Shown here in pieces: positions 53,214 through 62,395 of a DNA stretch of 64,000 nucleotides. A program made the translations under genes and the position numbers. How positions within the stretch are numbered: position 1 is the stretch's first letter; each line of letters opens with the position of its first letter. Below the pieces are notes generated by a model. That model had not been told where the DNA came from. It worked only from the letters and a program-made list of their open reading frames with translations, and made no database searches. This DNA comes from Pseudalkalibacillus sp045920555. Its GTDB lineage: Bacteria > Bacillota > Bacilli > Bacillales > Fictibacillaceae. The stretch is from positions 5,580,001 to 5,644,000 of the forward strand of contig NZ_CP174509.1 of the NCBI RefSeq assembly GCF_045920555.1, written 5' to 3'.

Positions 53214-54302
53214 GTGTCTGCTATCGCAATTACAAACGCGAATGTCTATAACCACGAAACGGGCAAATTCTCTCCTCAAACCGTACTTGTTAAAGATAAT
53301 AAAATTCAAGCCGTTGCGGCGCCCGCCGAACCCAGCCAGGGCTACAGGGTAATTAATGCTGAGGGCGGCTATTTGACACCTGGCTTTATCGATGCCTGCT
53401 CGCAAATTGGCTTAAAGGAAATCGGCGTGCGCTGGGAAGGAAATGATGGGTACGAACCCCTTGAAGAAAATATGGCTGACCTTCAAGTCATAGATGGAAT
53501 ATACCCATTTGACCAAGCATTTCAAGATGCTGTCGCTTTCGGAGTGACCGCAGCCCATATTGTATCCGCTGCCGAGTCAATCAAAGGCGTAAAAACAGCC
53601 GTTATCCATACACATGGAAAAACAGCAGATGAAATGATTCTGCGCAATAAGCTAGGCTACTCATTCTCGATGGGCGATGTACCAAAAAAAGCATTTTGGG
53701 ATAAAACACATACTCCTCTCACCCGAATGGGGATTGCTCACCAAATTCGAACATCATTAAAAGAGCTGCAGAAGCAAGAGCATGTACCGGAAACGCCGAT
53801 CTTTATCCGCTGTAATCGGACTGATGACATTGCCACCGCACTAAGAATTGCAAAAGAATTTAATCTCCGGCTAATCTTAGTTCACGCTTCCGAATATCCG
53901 AAAATAGCCGGACAGCTTACTGAGCAAGATTTTTCAATCATTGCGGGCCCTTGTTTTCAGCCTATTGAAAGAGAAGAATTAAGAGGCTTGAGTCCATCAT
54001 TATACCGAGTGCTTTCTGAGGAGCATGGCCAGTTTGCCTTTACAACAGACCATCCCGTTAGCTCTGTAAAACACTTGCAGCTTGAAGGTGCCTTAGCCGT
54101 TAAGGCAGGCGTGCCCGAGAAGATTGTCCTGAATGGGCTAACGCATTATGGAGCCAGGCTGCTGCAGATCGATCATCTTACCGGAGCTATTAAGGCCGGG
54201 CTGTTTGCCGATTTAGTCATTTGGAACAAGCATCCGCTACATTTAACAGCGCGTGCCGTCCGGACTTTTATAAAAGGAAAAGAGGTTTACAGATGGGAGT
54301 GA
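53214..54302 (+). CDS. Amidohydrolase-fold protein lacking canonical metal ligands
   Basis: 362 residues of the imidazolonepropionase/hydantoinase-like amidohydrolase fold. GTG start behind AAGGGAT. Where active relatives have HxH it reads GGYLTPGFIDACSQIGLKEI, and where its neighbour has LHCHRADDIATAIRIAK it reads IRCNRTDDIATALRIAKEFN. FTTDHPVSS keeps the late Asp, and VHASEYPK keeps a His. So at least three metal ligands are missing. It probably cannot bind a binuclear metal centre in the usual way and may pair with the downstream enzyme as a non-catalytic subunit, or use another site. Confidence 0.82.
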   Translation: MSAIAITNANVYNHETGKFSPQTVLVKDNKIQAVAAPAEPSQGYRVINAEGGYLTPGFIDACSQIGLKEIGVRWEGNDGYEPLEENMADLQVIDGIYPFDQAFQDAVAFGVTAAHIVSAAESIKGVKTAVIHTHGKTADEMILRNKLGYSFSMGDVPKKAFWDKTHTPLTRMGIAHQIRTSLKELQKQEHVPETPIFIRCNRTDDIATALRIAKEFNLRLILVHASEYPKIAGQLTEQDFSIIAGPCFQPIEREELRGLSPSLYRVLSEEHGQFAFTTDHPVSSVKHLQLEGALAVKAGVPEKIVLNGLTHYGARLLQIDHLTGAIKAGLFADLVIWNKHPLHLTARAVRTFIKGKEVYRWE

Positions 54303-54306
54303 GACG

Positions 54307-55470
54307 ATGTTAAAAGTATTTCGAGGAGCGGCCGTTTATACAATGGATGAAGCGAATACAATTATCAGGAATGCTGACCTTTGGGTTAAGGAAGGAAAAG
54401 TTATCAAAGTGGGCCCTGACACCGAGATTCCGGCTGATGCTCAAGTTGAACATGCAGATGGCTGTGTCATCACGCCAGGTCTTATTGATATTCATACCCA
54501 CGTTGGCATCTGGAGGGAAGTTCAGGAACAGATTAATGATGCATGCGAATATTCTGACCCTTGGACACCTCAAATGGCTGCGATCGACGGGATTGATATT
54601 CATCATTTTTCATTTGAATTAGCGCGTCAGGGCGGAGTTACAACAGTTCAGACTGGTGCCGGCAGCGCAAATCCGATAGGTGGAATTTGGAGCATTTTAA
54701 AAACAAGCGGAAGCTCTTTACAAGAAATGATAATCAGGGAAAAAAGCGGTTTAAAAGGAGCGCTTGGCGAAAATCCTAAAAATGTATTCGGGCAGCAATA
54801 CAAAAAAACACCGGTTACGCGAATGGCCATTGCCCGGATGATTCGGAAAGGGTTTCAGGATGCTTTGGCCTTATCTGCTATAGAGCAGAAAAACGCGATC
54901 GAGTGCAGGGCAGATCTCGCCCCGTTTATTGAGGTTCTCGAAGGCAAAATGCCTCTGCGCCTGCACTGCCATAGAGCTGATGATATTGCCACAGCGATTC
55001 GAATCGCAAAGGATTTTCAAGTAAATCTATGCCTTGAACATTGTACGGAGGGTTATATGATGCTTGAGTCTATTAAAGAAAGCGGGGCAAGAGTAACTCT
55101 GGGGCCGTTTATGCTTCCGGCATCTAAATATGAAACACGCCATTCAACTCCTGAGGCTCCTAAGCTTTTCTATGAAGCAGGAATCCCCTGCGCGATTATG
55201 ACGGATCATCCGTTTATTCCGATTAACTATTTAATTATTTGTGCCGCGGAGGCTGTCAAATATGGTTTGGATGAAACTGCAGCATTACGATGCATTACAA
55301 GTGAGGCTGCAAAGCTAGCCGGTATTTTTGATCGGGTTGGATCTATTGAAATTGATAAGGACGCAGACTTTGTAATATGGTCACATGACCCATTTAACAC
55401 CTTGGCGAATGTTAAAGGTACCTATATTAATGGAGATCCGGTATATTTGAAGGAGAGTGCCGGAATTTGA
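54307..55470 (+). CDS. Amidohydrolase with intact metal site
   Basis: 387 residues. Metal ligands: the HxH in VITPGLIDIHTHVGIW, MPLRLHCHRADDIATAIRIA, NLCLEHCTEGYMML and the catalytic Asp in IMTDHPFIPINY. The family includes imidazolonepropionase-like and dipeptidase-like cyclic-amide hydrolases, so a cyclic amide or N-blocked amino acid is a likely substrate. ATG lies four bases after the stop of the paralogue, behind GGGAGTGAG. Its stop overlaps the start of an aroM remnant. Confidence 0.87.
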   Translation: MLKVFRGAAVYTMDEANTIIRNADLWVKEGKVIKVGPDTEIPADAQVEHADGCVITPGLIDIHTHVGIWREVQEQINDACEYSDPWTPQMAAIDGIDIHHFSFELARQGGVTTVQTGAGSANPIGGIWSILKTSGSSLQEMIIREKSGLKGALGENPKNVFGQQYKKTPVTRMAIARMIRKGFQDALALSAIEQKNAIECRADLAPFIEVLEGKMPLRLHCHRADDIATAIRIAKDFQVNLCLEHCTEGYMMLESIKESGARVTLGPFMLPASKYETRHSTPEAPKLFYEAGIPCAIMTDHPFIPINYLIICAAEAVKYGLDETAALRCITSEAAKLAGIFDRVGSIEIDKDADFVIWSHDPFNTLANVKGTYINGDPVYLKESAGI

Positions 55471-55520
55471 AGCAGCGAGTAGGTGTAATAACGATCGGTC
55501 AAACGACAAGGTTTCGGGTC
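55467..55520 (+). pseudogene. aroM: First codons of a truncated aroM
   Basis: TTG start overlapping the amidohydrolase stop (TTGA), with AAGGAGAG nine bases upstream, opens KQRVGVITIGQTTR, which matches the AroM N-terminus in cluster A (EKIGLITIGQSPR). After TTR the sequence changes to FRVSRIYFHNDF and stops. The rest of the gene has been deleted. Confidence 0.75.
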
Positions 55521-55879
55521 TCCAGAATTTACTTTCATAACGATTTCTAAGTTATCTTCTAAACTATATTTAGACCTTTTGAACATACAAAATGCTCCCC
55601 TCAAGCAACAATTTCTCCCCCAGGTATGGACAGAAACTTTTCTTTTAGAAATTCTCTTTTGTCATGTGTTTAAATAAAGCTAATAGAGGATCAAAACGCG
55701 AAAACACAGACCAAAATTTTTTTGGTCTGTGTTTTGTTTTGAAACAATACGACAGGAGCTGCCCGTTTATTGAATAAAGAAAAAGCCAGAGATCAGCTGT
55801 CTGGAACTTCGGCTATTGCGACCGATTATTGCAAAAAAGAGTTGCTAATTTTAAATTCAAGGTTTAACTCGTGCTAACA
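55521..55879. other. Spacer after the aroM remnant
   Basis: No gene seen apart from the terminator at 55.7 kb. It probably carries the deletion scar that removed aroM and any genes after it. Confidence 0.5.
55701..55735. terminator. Strong hairpin terminator
   Basis: AAAACACAGACCAAAA (55701-55716) pairs perfectly with TTTTGGTCTGTGTTTT (55720-55735) over a 3-nt loop, then GTTTTG. It ends the cluster B plus-strand operon. Confidence 0.85.
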
Positions 55880-56346
55880 TTATTCAATAAAATTTATGTT
55901 ATTGTCTCTACACCATCCAATTGCAATTTGTTTAAATCTTTCATCACGATAAGAATACCATTGCTCCTCAATATCAAGCTCGACGATTCTATCCTTGAAT
56001 CTCCTAAAAGCACCCTTTCCCCTAATAGAGCTTAAAAATACTTCTTGCTGTCTTTCATTACTAATAGTTAGGCAAAAGTCTTCCACAATATCGTATCATT
56101 TATTTCATATTTTGTTGGGAGCTCCTTGTAATCCTCAAAGTTTTCAATAACATTAATAGCAATCTTTCTATCTACTTGTTGCCAATCAGGAAGATGATCG
56201 AATGGTTCATCATCTTCAGCAGATATTAGATCTTCTGATGTTACTACCACTAACTCACCAGTTTTTATATTTAATAAGGATCTTGACTCTTCAAACTGTA
56301 TTTTCATTTCTTCGATTATATCTTTAAGATTTACTTGAATATTCAT
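55880..56346 (-). pseudogene. UPF0158-family gene split by a frameshift
   Basis: The first part starts at ATG 56346 (GGGAGGTGATGAT in front) and reads MNIQVNLKDIIEEMKIQFEE to YEINDTILWKTFA and stop. The second frame continues the family: IVEDFCLTISNERQQEVFLS, RGKGAFRRFKDRIVELDIEE, WYSYRDERFKQIAIGWCRDN. A single lost base near 56.09 kb would restore EYDIVEDFC. The family function is unknown. Either a true mutation or a sequencing error. Confidence 0.75.
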
Positions 56347-56418
56347 GATATCATCACCTCCCATTTTTTCTAGCGCCAAGATAGGCAGTTGTATCCAACC
56401 AAGGTCATCCTTTTTGTT

Positions 56419-56748
56419 TCATAGCGTGCTCGCTTCTATTTCCTCACTTAACTCTGGAAATTGCTTCTTAAAAGATTTTACAACCTTTGTTGTTTTACTA
56501 AATACATATTTTTTCACCTCATCATACGGAATCCATATCTCTCGATTCTGAATCTGCCCATACAAAGACGAAATAACAATATCTCTCTGATCAGGAGGTA
56601 GCTTCCTAGTTGTACGTCTTTCTTTCATTTTGTTGTGATAGATATTATAAAACACTGTTGCGATACAATCCTTTTGGCTGTTTTTTAACTGTGAAAATCG
56701 TTTGTTCGTTTGAAGAATCTTTCTGTTCACTTTGATACAATTTTTCAT
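56419..56748 (-). CDS. Small basic protein, hypothetical
   Basis: 109 residues, lysine/arginine-rich, helical, with RRTTRKLPPDQRDIVISSLY and REIWIPYDEVKKYVFSKTTK. No family recognised with certainty. A nucleic-acid or toxin-antitoxin type role is possible from charge alone, but nothing more supports it. Nearby UPF0158 is decayed. Confidence 0.5.
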   Translation of the reverse strand: MKNCIKVNRKILQTNKRFSQLKNSQKDCIATVFYNIYHNKMKERRTTRKLPPDQRDIVISSLYGQIQNREIWIPYDEVKKYVFSKTTKVVKSFKKQFPELSEEIEASTL

Positions 56749-57295
56749 TTCTATATTCTATACCATAATAGATTACAGAAATCGAAACAAAATATTTGAA
56801 AGTAGTAGAACAAGCCGTTCCATTCCCCACTAATAGTGGTTACATTCACAAGAGTAATCATGTGCATTAAAGCTATAACAATAAACAAAATAGAATAGGT
56901 TTTCAAAAAATGATACCTCCAATATAATATATCTATTGATAACCATATAAACGTTTTTCGACTAACCTACCTCTATTGTTAATAACAATTATTTCAAAAT
57001 AGGTAATTTAACTCAATCTTTAATTTTCACTAAAAAAGACGCTATCCTTGTTCTCGATGTCCAATTGTCGAAGATTGTTATATAAGAATTAGGCTTCGCA
57101 GTTACTCCTAAAAACCCCCCGTTTGTGGAGCAAAAGATAGGTATTATTCTGTTTTTGTAATTGGAGATTGTTGCTTTTCCCAATCCGTGGAACCTTCGTT
57201 CGGCTCAATAAAATTCCTCCAATAATCCCCCGTTTTTTTTATCAAATACAATAATATTTTGTTCATTCGCTGAAATAAACTCATACCTATATTGC
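56749..57295. other. AT-rich spacer with no supported gene
   Basis: About 550 bases. I find only short unrelated frames, no terminator worth naming and no RNA gene signature. Confidence 0.5.
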
Positions 57296-57345
57296 TCCTT
57301 GCGGCGCAAGGACTTTGTGATGGTGCCTGGTACAGATGATGGTAC
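57296..57345. repeat. REP-like unit, second locus
   Basis: CTCCTTGCGGCGCAAGGAC followed by TGATGGTGCCTGGTACAGAT repeats the layout at 11.36-11.4 kb (CCTTGTGGCGCAAGGGAT, ATGGTGCCTGGCACTGAAGA). It abuts the stop of the FAD oxidoreductase gene. Confidence 0.7.
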
Positions 57346-57352
57346 AGGAAAA

Positions 57353-58927
57353 TTAAACTACGCCGATTTCTGGCCAGTGGAGTTCGATTCCTTGTTGTTG
57401 GAGGAGGGTTTGGAAGTCTTGTAATATGGTACTGTCGTGACGGACTGCTCTTGGTTCGATGCCTTTGTCATGAGCGAAGGCTGCTAGATAACCGGCGGAC
57501 TCTCCAATGTTCCATTCGACTGGATGGACACGGAAGCAGCCGTTCGTGATGTGGGTCGCACCGATGTTTTTACTTCCCGCTATAAGATTCTTCATTCGGA
57601 CCGGCAAAAGCGCACCCATCGGGATTTCGAAAGGCAGGCTAGGTGTATAGAACAGCTGGTTGGTTACAATCGTCGGATGGAGATCGATACGATAACAGCC
57701 GACACCAACTGAATCCTCAACCTTCTTAATTCCTTTGTGACCACGATACTCGGCATTGATATCTTGTTCCTTGACCGTGACCTCGGGTTTGATCCTGCGT
57801 GATTCCCGAATATAAGGGTACATCGCAAGTCCATCATTTGTTCCGGACACATCCCGCCTCAATCGCAACCCAGGATAACCAATACCCCCATCATGCCTCG
57901 GCGCTTCCGTTTGTATCCAATATAGAAGGGATAAACTTAATTGTTTTGCTCCTTCCAAATGTTTCTGTCGTTCTTCTTCACTCACTTCATATATCGGTCC
58001 TAGCCAATAATCGTTTTGCGGCCAGTTGATGAGAGACAGATCGCCTTCTGCAAAACCGTCATGGAATAGCGTTTTATCAAGAGCCCTTCGATATTCCCAA
58101 AGCGAAAACAACCCTTCCTGTGGGAAAAGCGTGAATAACTTCGATTTTCCGGTCGCAGCATCTGGCCCGAACCAGCTCAATTGTTTATGATCCAAGAAAT
58201 CTGCCTGGTAGTTTTTCCAGAACTCATACTGCTCCGGTTTTTCAATCGTATGGTCTTCACCTTCGATATAATCAACGGCAAAACAATGGGTGATGGACTG
58301 CATATCCAGCGGTTCAGCCCTACCTGCCAAGGCGTGCGGTTCCCCGGTTTCCTCTTGTGACTCGGCACCTGTCACATATTCCACATCTCCCAACGGTAGA
58401 AAATCTCCACATTCCGTTGCATCAATGAAAAGCGTTCCGCTGATCGTCACTTTATCACCTGAGTCGGTATTACGAACAGTAACAGAACGAATTTCATCTC
58501 TATTTGTCTCAGTAACCACTAGTTTATGCTTCAAAAGCACAGTGATTCTGCCGGTATGGATAAAAGGTGCAAGCATATCATTCAATACTGCGAGTGAAAT
58601 CCTCGGGTCATGAGAAATCCTGCTTACAAGGGCATTGCCTGGATTCAGCCTCGGATTGTGCATCGCTTCTTCTTTCAACGGGTAATTCCGGCGATAATAG
58701 TCTCGGACACGGTTGCGAAACTCACGATAAGTACCCGTGCATCCGAATTGTTCGATCCATTTATGTTCATCAGGCGGGACGAGTTGACTTGTGAGCTGTC
58801 CACCAATCCGGCCAGTCTCCTCCGTCAGGATCACTTTTTTACCCATCTTTGCAGCAGATAGTGCGGCCTGACTCCCGCCAAGTCCGCCTCCAATGACGAT
58901 GATTTCACCATGCAATTCTTTACTCAT
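57353..58927 (-). CDS. FAD-dependent oxidoreductase (FAD_oxidored family)
   Basis: 524 residues. The dinucleotide fold opens IIVIGGGLGGSQAALSAAKM with EETGRIGGQLTSQLVPP. FIDATECGDFLPLGDVEYV and AGSKNIGATHITNGCFRVHP are typical of this group, which is often found with glycan-degrading genes. The last gene of the sugar operon. The substrate is probably a sugar or lipid alcohol/amine but cannot be fixed by sequence. Confidence 0.87.
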   Translation of the reverse strand: MSKELHGEIIVIGGGLGGSQAALSAAKMGKKVILTEETGRIGGQLTSQLVPPDEHKWIEQFGCTGTYREFRNRVRDYYRRNYPLKEEAMHNPRLNPGNALVSRISHDPRISLAVLNDMLAPFIHTGRITVLLKHKLVVTETNRDEIRSVTVRNTDSGDKVTISGTLFIDATECGDFLPLGDVEYVTGAESQEETGEPHALAGRAEPLDMQSITHCFAVDYIEGEDHTIEKPEQYEFWKNYQADFLDHKQLSWFGPDAATGKSKLFTLFPQEGLFSLWEYRRALDKTLFHDGFAEGDLSLINWPQNDYWLGPIYEVSEEERQKHLEGAKQLSLSLLYWIQTEAPRHDGGIGYPGLRLRRDVSGTNDGLAMYPYIRESRRIKPEVTVKEQDINAEYRGHKGIKKVEDSVGVGCYRIDLHPTIVTNQLFYTPSLPFEIPMGALLPVRMKNLIAGSKNIGATHITNGCFRVHPVEWNIGESAGYLAAFAHDKGIEPRAVRHDSTILQDFQTLLQQQGIELHWPEIGVV

Positions 58928-59017
58928 ATAGAACGACTCCTTTTAAAAATGGGCTGTTATGTAAAATGAAAGGACTTGTTCGTTGAAACCCTGCCTGCAG
59001 TGCTAGATTCATAGATT

Positions 59018-59043
59018 CGGGCTGACTACCTTGAGCCAGCCCG
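59018..59043 (-). terminator. Weak hairpin after the GHL10 gene
   Basis: CGGGCTG (59018-59024) pairs with CAGCCCG (59037-59043) over a 12-nt loop. No T-run follows, so it may only attenuate transcription into the oxidoreductase gene. Confidence 0.4.
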
Positions 59044-59051
59044 TAACCCTG

Positions 59052-60719
59052 TTATTTATCGTCTCTGACCATTTTCAATAGACCTGGGATCTGGTGTGGT
59101 GGCTTTGACTCTTCTGCAAATTCTTCCTCAATGATGTCCCACCAGCCAAACTGTTCAAAATAAACAAGGTCAAAGAGCATGATTCCATGGGATCTTTCCA
59201 TGACGGACCTTAACCCTTTCCTGAACTGTTCTGGATCGCCTTGATATTGATTCAGATAAAGACTGCCATAGACAAAGGTGGCTTCATTCACGACGTCGAA
59301 AGCAATATCCGCTGAACCCTCAACGCTATACCAATCAGGATTTCCTGACGCAATCGCTTCCTCACGTGTAACATCCCTGAAGTAGTTCCCCGTCATCAAG
59401 AAATCGAGTACTTCAGCATACCCCGTTTTACCATAATCAGGACTAGCCCAATCATAATCCGGCTGGTGGGTCTTGCTTGCCCAGTTCACGCCTTCACTAT
59501 AGTAAAGCGGATACCAAGCTCCGACATAGGTACTGAAGAACAGAGAGGAATCCTTCTCATGGACGAGCTGCTCAGCCTTTTTGAAGAAGTTCTGGATGTT
59601 GCCTGCTCTCCATTCGATCCACTTTTGATAATGCGGTCCTGGGATCCGCTCTTGTCCTTCCTCAGTGAACTCCACTCTGAAAATGTCCTCAGGCCAGTTT
59701 TCCACGGTTTCACCGATATAGGCTTCAAACCGCTCACGGCTCAGGTCACTGAAATCAGCGTTGATGTTCGAATAACGTGCACGGTCAAGGACGATCCCAT
59801 CTACATCATAGTTGCTGATGATTTCATCGATAATGCTCAACTCGTAATTCTGTACGTCCTCACGGATCGGGTTGGTGAATGTTGAAAAAGAAGGATATTC
59901 CGTTGCAGGTACCAATTCTGTCTTTGAAGCCGAGTAATCAAGTTGATCCCCGACTTGGACATTCTCGTTGAGCCAGGTCCTTGCTTCCCCATGACCGGAC
60001 AGGACGACACCGTTTTCCGGAACCTCTACAGCTGGAGCACCATATGTACGGTCGACTACTTCCGTCACGACTCCATCTGTGATCTGGACTTCCGTTCCCC
60101 ATTGGTTTGCAGGGGAAACATCATATTTTGACGATGTATACATGACCAATTGGTTTGAACCTCTGGTCGTGTTCACTCCCGTTATATCGAAGGTTTCTCC
60201 ATTCGCAGCCTCTGCGATCCGGGAAGCCATATAGAAAGTTGTCTGCCATTGCGGATTTTCAAAGGCCGGTCCGTCCTTATAATCGTTGTTTCCTTCAGAG
60301 AATACGTTGACGTTGGCATGGACCTGGATGTCATGCTTGTGGGCTTCCTTTATCACTTCTGTAAGCAAGTCATATCCTTCAGGGAATTCGTCGTATTTGG
60401 GAATCTCAGATGTGCTCATATGCGGGGCGATCTCACTTAAATAACCGACAAAGCCTGTGTAATTCTTTACATCTAGGATGATCGTATCAATGTTTGCTCT
60501 TGCGGTTTTCTCTACAATGTTTTTCACTTTTTCTGGGGTATTCAAGTTTTGGATGTTAGCTGAAAGGTCGTACCATAGGATCCTTGCTTTCTTGTCATCT
60601 TCATTCACGAGGTCTTGAAGCGCCTGATGCCTTGATTTGTCATTTCCTGTTGCTGCCGCCGGTATAACAAGGCTCGACAGCAGGACAACGGAAAGTAGAA
60701 CACCGAATAATTTTTTCAT
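59052..60719 (-). CDS. Secreted GHL10 glycosyl-hydrolase-like protein
   Basis: 555 residues with signal peptide MKKLFGVLLSVVLLSSLVIP to AAATGN. A GHL10/DUF187 TIM-barrel domain covers about 45-510: RILWYDLSANIQNLNTPEKV, IDTIILDVKNYTGFVGYLSE, IQVHANVNVFSEGNNDYKDG, IVLDRARYSNINADFSDLSR, SPDYGKTGYAEVLDFLMTGN. The acidic residues in IILDVKN and IVLDRARY are candidate catalytic positions. It should cut an external glycan for uptake by the ABC permeases. Start: ATG with GGAGGGA. Confidence 0.85.
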   Translation of the reverse strand: MKKLFGVLLSVVLLSSLVIPAAATGNDKSRHQALQDLVNEDDKKARILWYDLSANIQNLNTPEKVKNIVEKTARANIDTIILDVKNYTGFVGYLSEIAPHMSTSEIPKYDEFPEGYDLLTEVIKEAHKHDIQVHANVNVFSEGNNDYKDGPAFENPQWQTTFYMASRIAEAANGETFDITGVNTTRGSNQLVMYTSSKYDVSPANQWGTEVQITDGVVTEVVDRTYGAPAVEVPENGVVLSGHGEARTWLNENVQVGDQLDYSASKTELVPATEYPSFSTFTNPIREDVQNYELSIIDEIISNYDVDGIVLDRARYSNINADFSDLSRERFEAYIGETVENWPEDIFRVEFTEEGQERIPGPHYQKWIEWRAGNIQNFFKKAEQLVHEKDSSLFFSTYVGAWYPLYYSEGVNWASKTHQPDYDWASPDYGKTGYAEVLDFLMTGNYFRDVTREEAIASGNPDWYSVEGSADIAFDVVNEATFVYGSLYLNQYQGDPEQFRKGLRSVMERSHGIMLFDLVYFEQFGWWDIIEEEFAEESKPPHQIPGLLKMVRDDK

Positions 60720-60828
60720 AAAATCCCTCCGAAAAATTCAATTGAACAAGATCAAGTGGCAGCGGTGAGAGTGAGAGGAAGGTTCAGAAGCTGATCAGCG
60801 TACCACCTCCTTCAATATTCCAGCATTC

Positions 60829-62355
60829 TTAAACCCTCTCTTCTAAACAAAGCGCCAGGCCGATTTCAAACGTACGATTCCAGGGCAGGTATATGTCTTT
60901 GATGTTAAGCTTGTATTCCCCCGTTTGCGGTATCCCTTCTAAGGCTTTCATGAACTGTCCGCGCACCACTTCCAGAAGCTCTTTTTCCTCCAGTGCATTT
61001 TCATCTACTCGATCTCTCACGGTTTGGCGGACGACCGATTGATAGAGGTAATCATCCAAAAGTCGATGAGTCAACAATTCCAAATGCCTCTTTTTAAAGT
61101 CTGCTTCAAGTAAAAATCCTTTGAGTTTATGTAGATGGACCATTGCAGAATGGGCGATGACCGTTCCAAGCGAATTGCCTGCTGTGTTCCATCCAGCATA
61201 GCCGGACAGGTTTCCGAAAATCCCCGAATCCAGCAATCGTGGTACAAGGGCAGGATCCGATCCGTTGGCATATGCTAGGTCTGCAACCGCCACATCTTTG
61301 CCTTCACCTAGGTAGTGTGTTATTTTCATCAACCATTCTCCAAGATTGCGGTCGGTCGTATCGACTTCAGCTAGATCCATTTGCAGAGCAAGATCTCCCT
61401 GCTTTTTCCCCGGTACATTGACAGCCAGTAAAATGTCCGCTTCTGATGGGGTTTCTACCGTAAAAGAGCCGAAAGCATAGACTTGTCCTTTGACAGATTC
61501 ATAGATCGGCCTGTCTTCATACCTGGCGGAGGAAAGCGTCCCCTTTTGACCACAGAAAAAAGGTTGATAGATCGGTTTCAACACGTTTTCCAATTCATAG
61601 ACCATCCTGGCGACCAACGTACTTGCCACCTCGTCTGCTCCGGGATAGATGAAGACTCTCTCATAAAGACGCCGTTTGCTGACTTCCTCTGATAACCATT
61701 CCTGCTCCTGGATGTTCATCCCATACTCCGCTGTATCGTCTTGAGGGAAGACCAGAATGTCGAATACGCCTCCCTCTACATCATCCAGCAAAGAACGGTT
61801 GATCGAAAAATTCCGTTCTCTCGTATGTTGGTAATCTTGTAAAATGGCATCCGGGATCTTCAGCCTCAACTCCTCTACCCTCTTCATGAAGTTGGGATCC
61901 TTCGTTTTCGAATGTTTGTGGGAGTAATAGGAGAATTGCCAGATTTCTTTTCCGTAACGGTTCCAGTATTCCTTCTCCTCTTCATTCACGTATGAATCGG
62001 AAAGGCGCATCGTGGCACTGAACCCCATGATTTTCAGCTCTGGTTTCGCCTCTTTCAGTTCTTTTAAAACTTGGACGCGTTCACGGACCTGCTCCACAGT
62101 GGCTTCTGAAATCCGTGAAGGGACAAGCCCGCCGTAACCTAGCATATCAATCGACACGACAATCCCATCCACTTTATCCGCTGTTTCCTTCAACCAGTTT
62201 TGGAGGCTGTCAAGGTTGCCCGGCTCTTTTAAAAAACCGAGCTCCTGACGTTCCGGAACGAGAACTTCCCATCCACCGATCGCAGCTAGTTGTCCTGGCA
62301 GGTCTCTCGTAACAGGTCTTCCGTCGACTGGAAGCAGTGCAATTTTTTGTTTCAT
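60829..62355 (-). CDS. DUF4127 family protein
   Basis: About 508 residues. Family blocks: KIALLPVDGRPVTRDLPGQL, DGIVVSIDMLGYGGLVPSRI, FVYPGADEVASTL-like FIYPGADEVASTLVARMVYE, VADLAYANGSDPALVPRLLD, LSGYAGWNTAGNSLGTVIAH. Function is unknown. It is probably cytoplasmic and acts on a sugar derivative given its neighbours. Start: ATG at 62355 after AGGAGTAGGG; the longer frame lacks a ribosome site. Confidence 0.87.
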   Translation of the reverse strand: MKQKIALLPVDGRPVTRDLPGQLAAIGGWEVLVPERQELGFLKEPGNLDSLQNWLKETADKVDGIVVSIDMLGYGGLVPSRISEATVEQVRERVQVLKELKEAKPELKIMGFSATMRLSDSYVNEEEKEYWNRYGKEIWQFSYYSHKHSKTKDPNFMKRVEELRLKIPDAILQDYQHTRERNFSINRSLLDDVEGGVFDILVFPQDDTAEYGMNIQEQEWLSEEVSKRRLYERVFIYPGADEVASTLVARMVYELENVLKPIYQPFFCGQKGTLSSARYEDRPIYESVKGQVYAFGSFTVETPSEADILLAVNVPGKKQGDLALQMDLAEVDTTDRNLGEWLMKITHYLGEGKDVAVADLAYANGSDPALVPRLLDSGIFGNLSGYAGWNTAGNSLGTVIAHSAMVHLHKLKGFLLEADFKKRHLELLTHRLLDDYLYQSVVRQTVRDRVDENALEEKELLEVVRGQFMKALEGIPQTGEYKLNIKDIYLPWNRTFEIGLALCLEERV

Positions 62356-62395
62356 CCCTACTCCTATCCTTTCTGTCAATAAGTTATCTGAGTCC

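Noticed and set aside
59466..59885. A 139-codon plus-strand frame
   Set aside because: Antisense to the GHL10 gene; no independent support.
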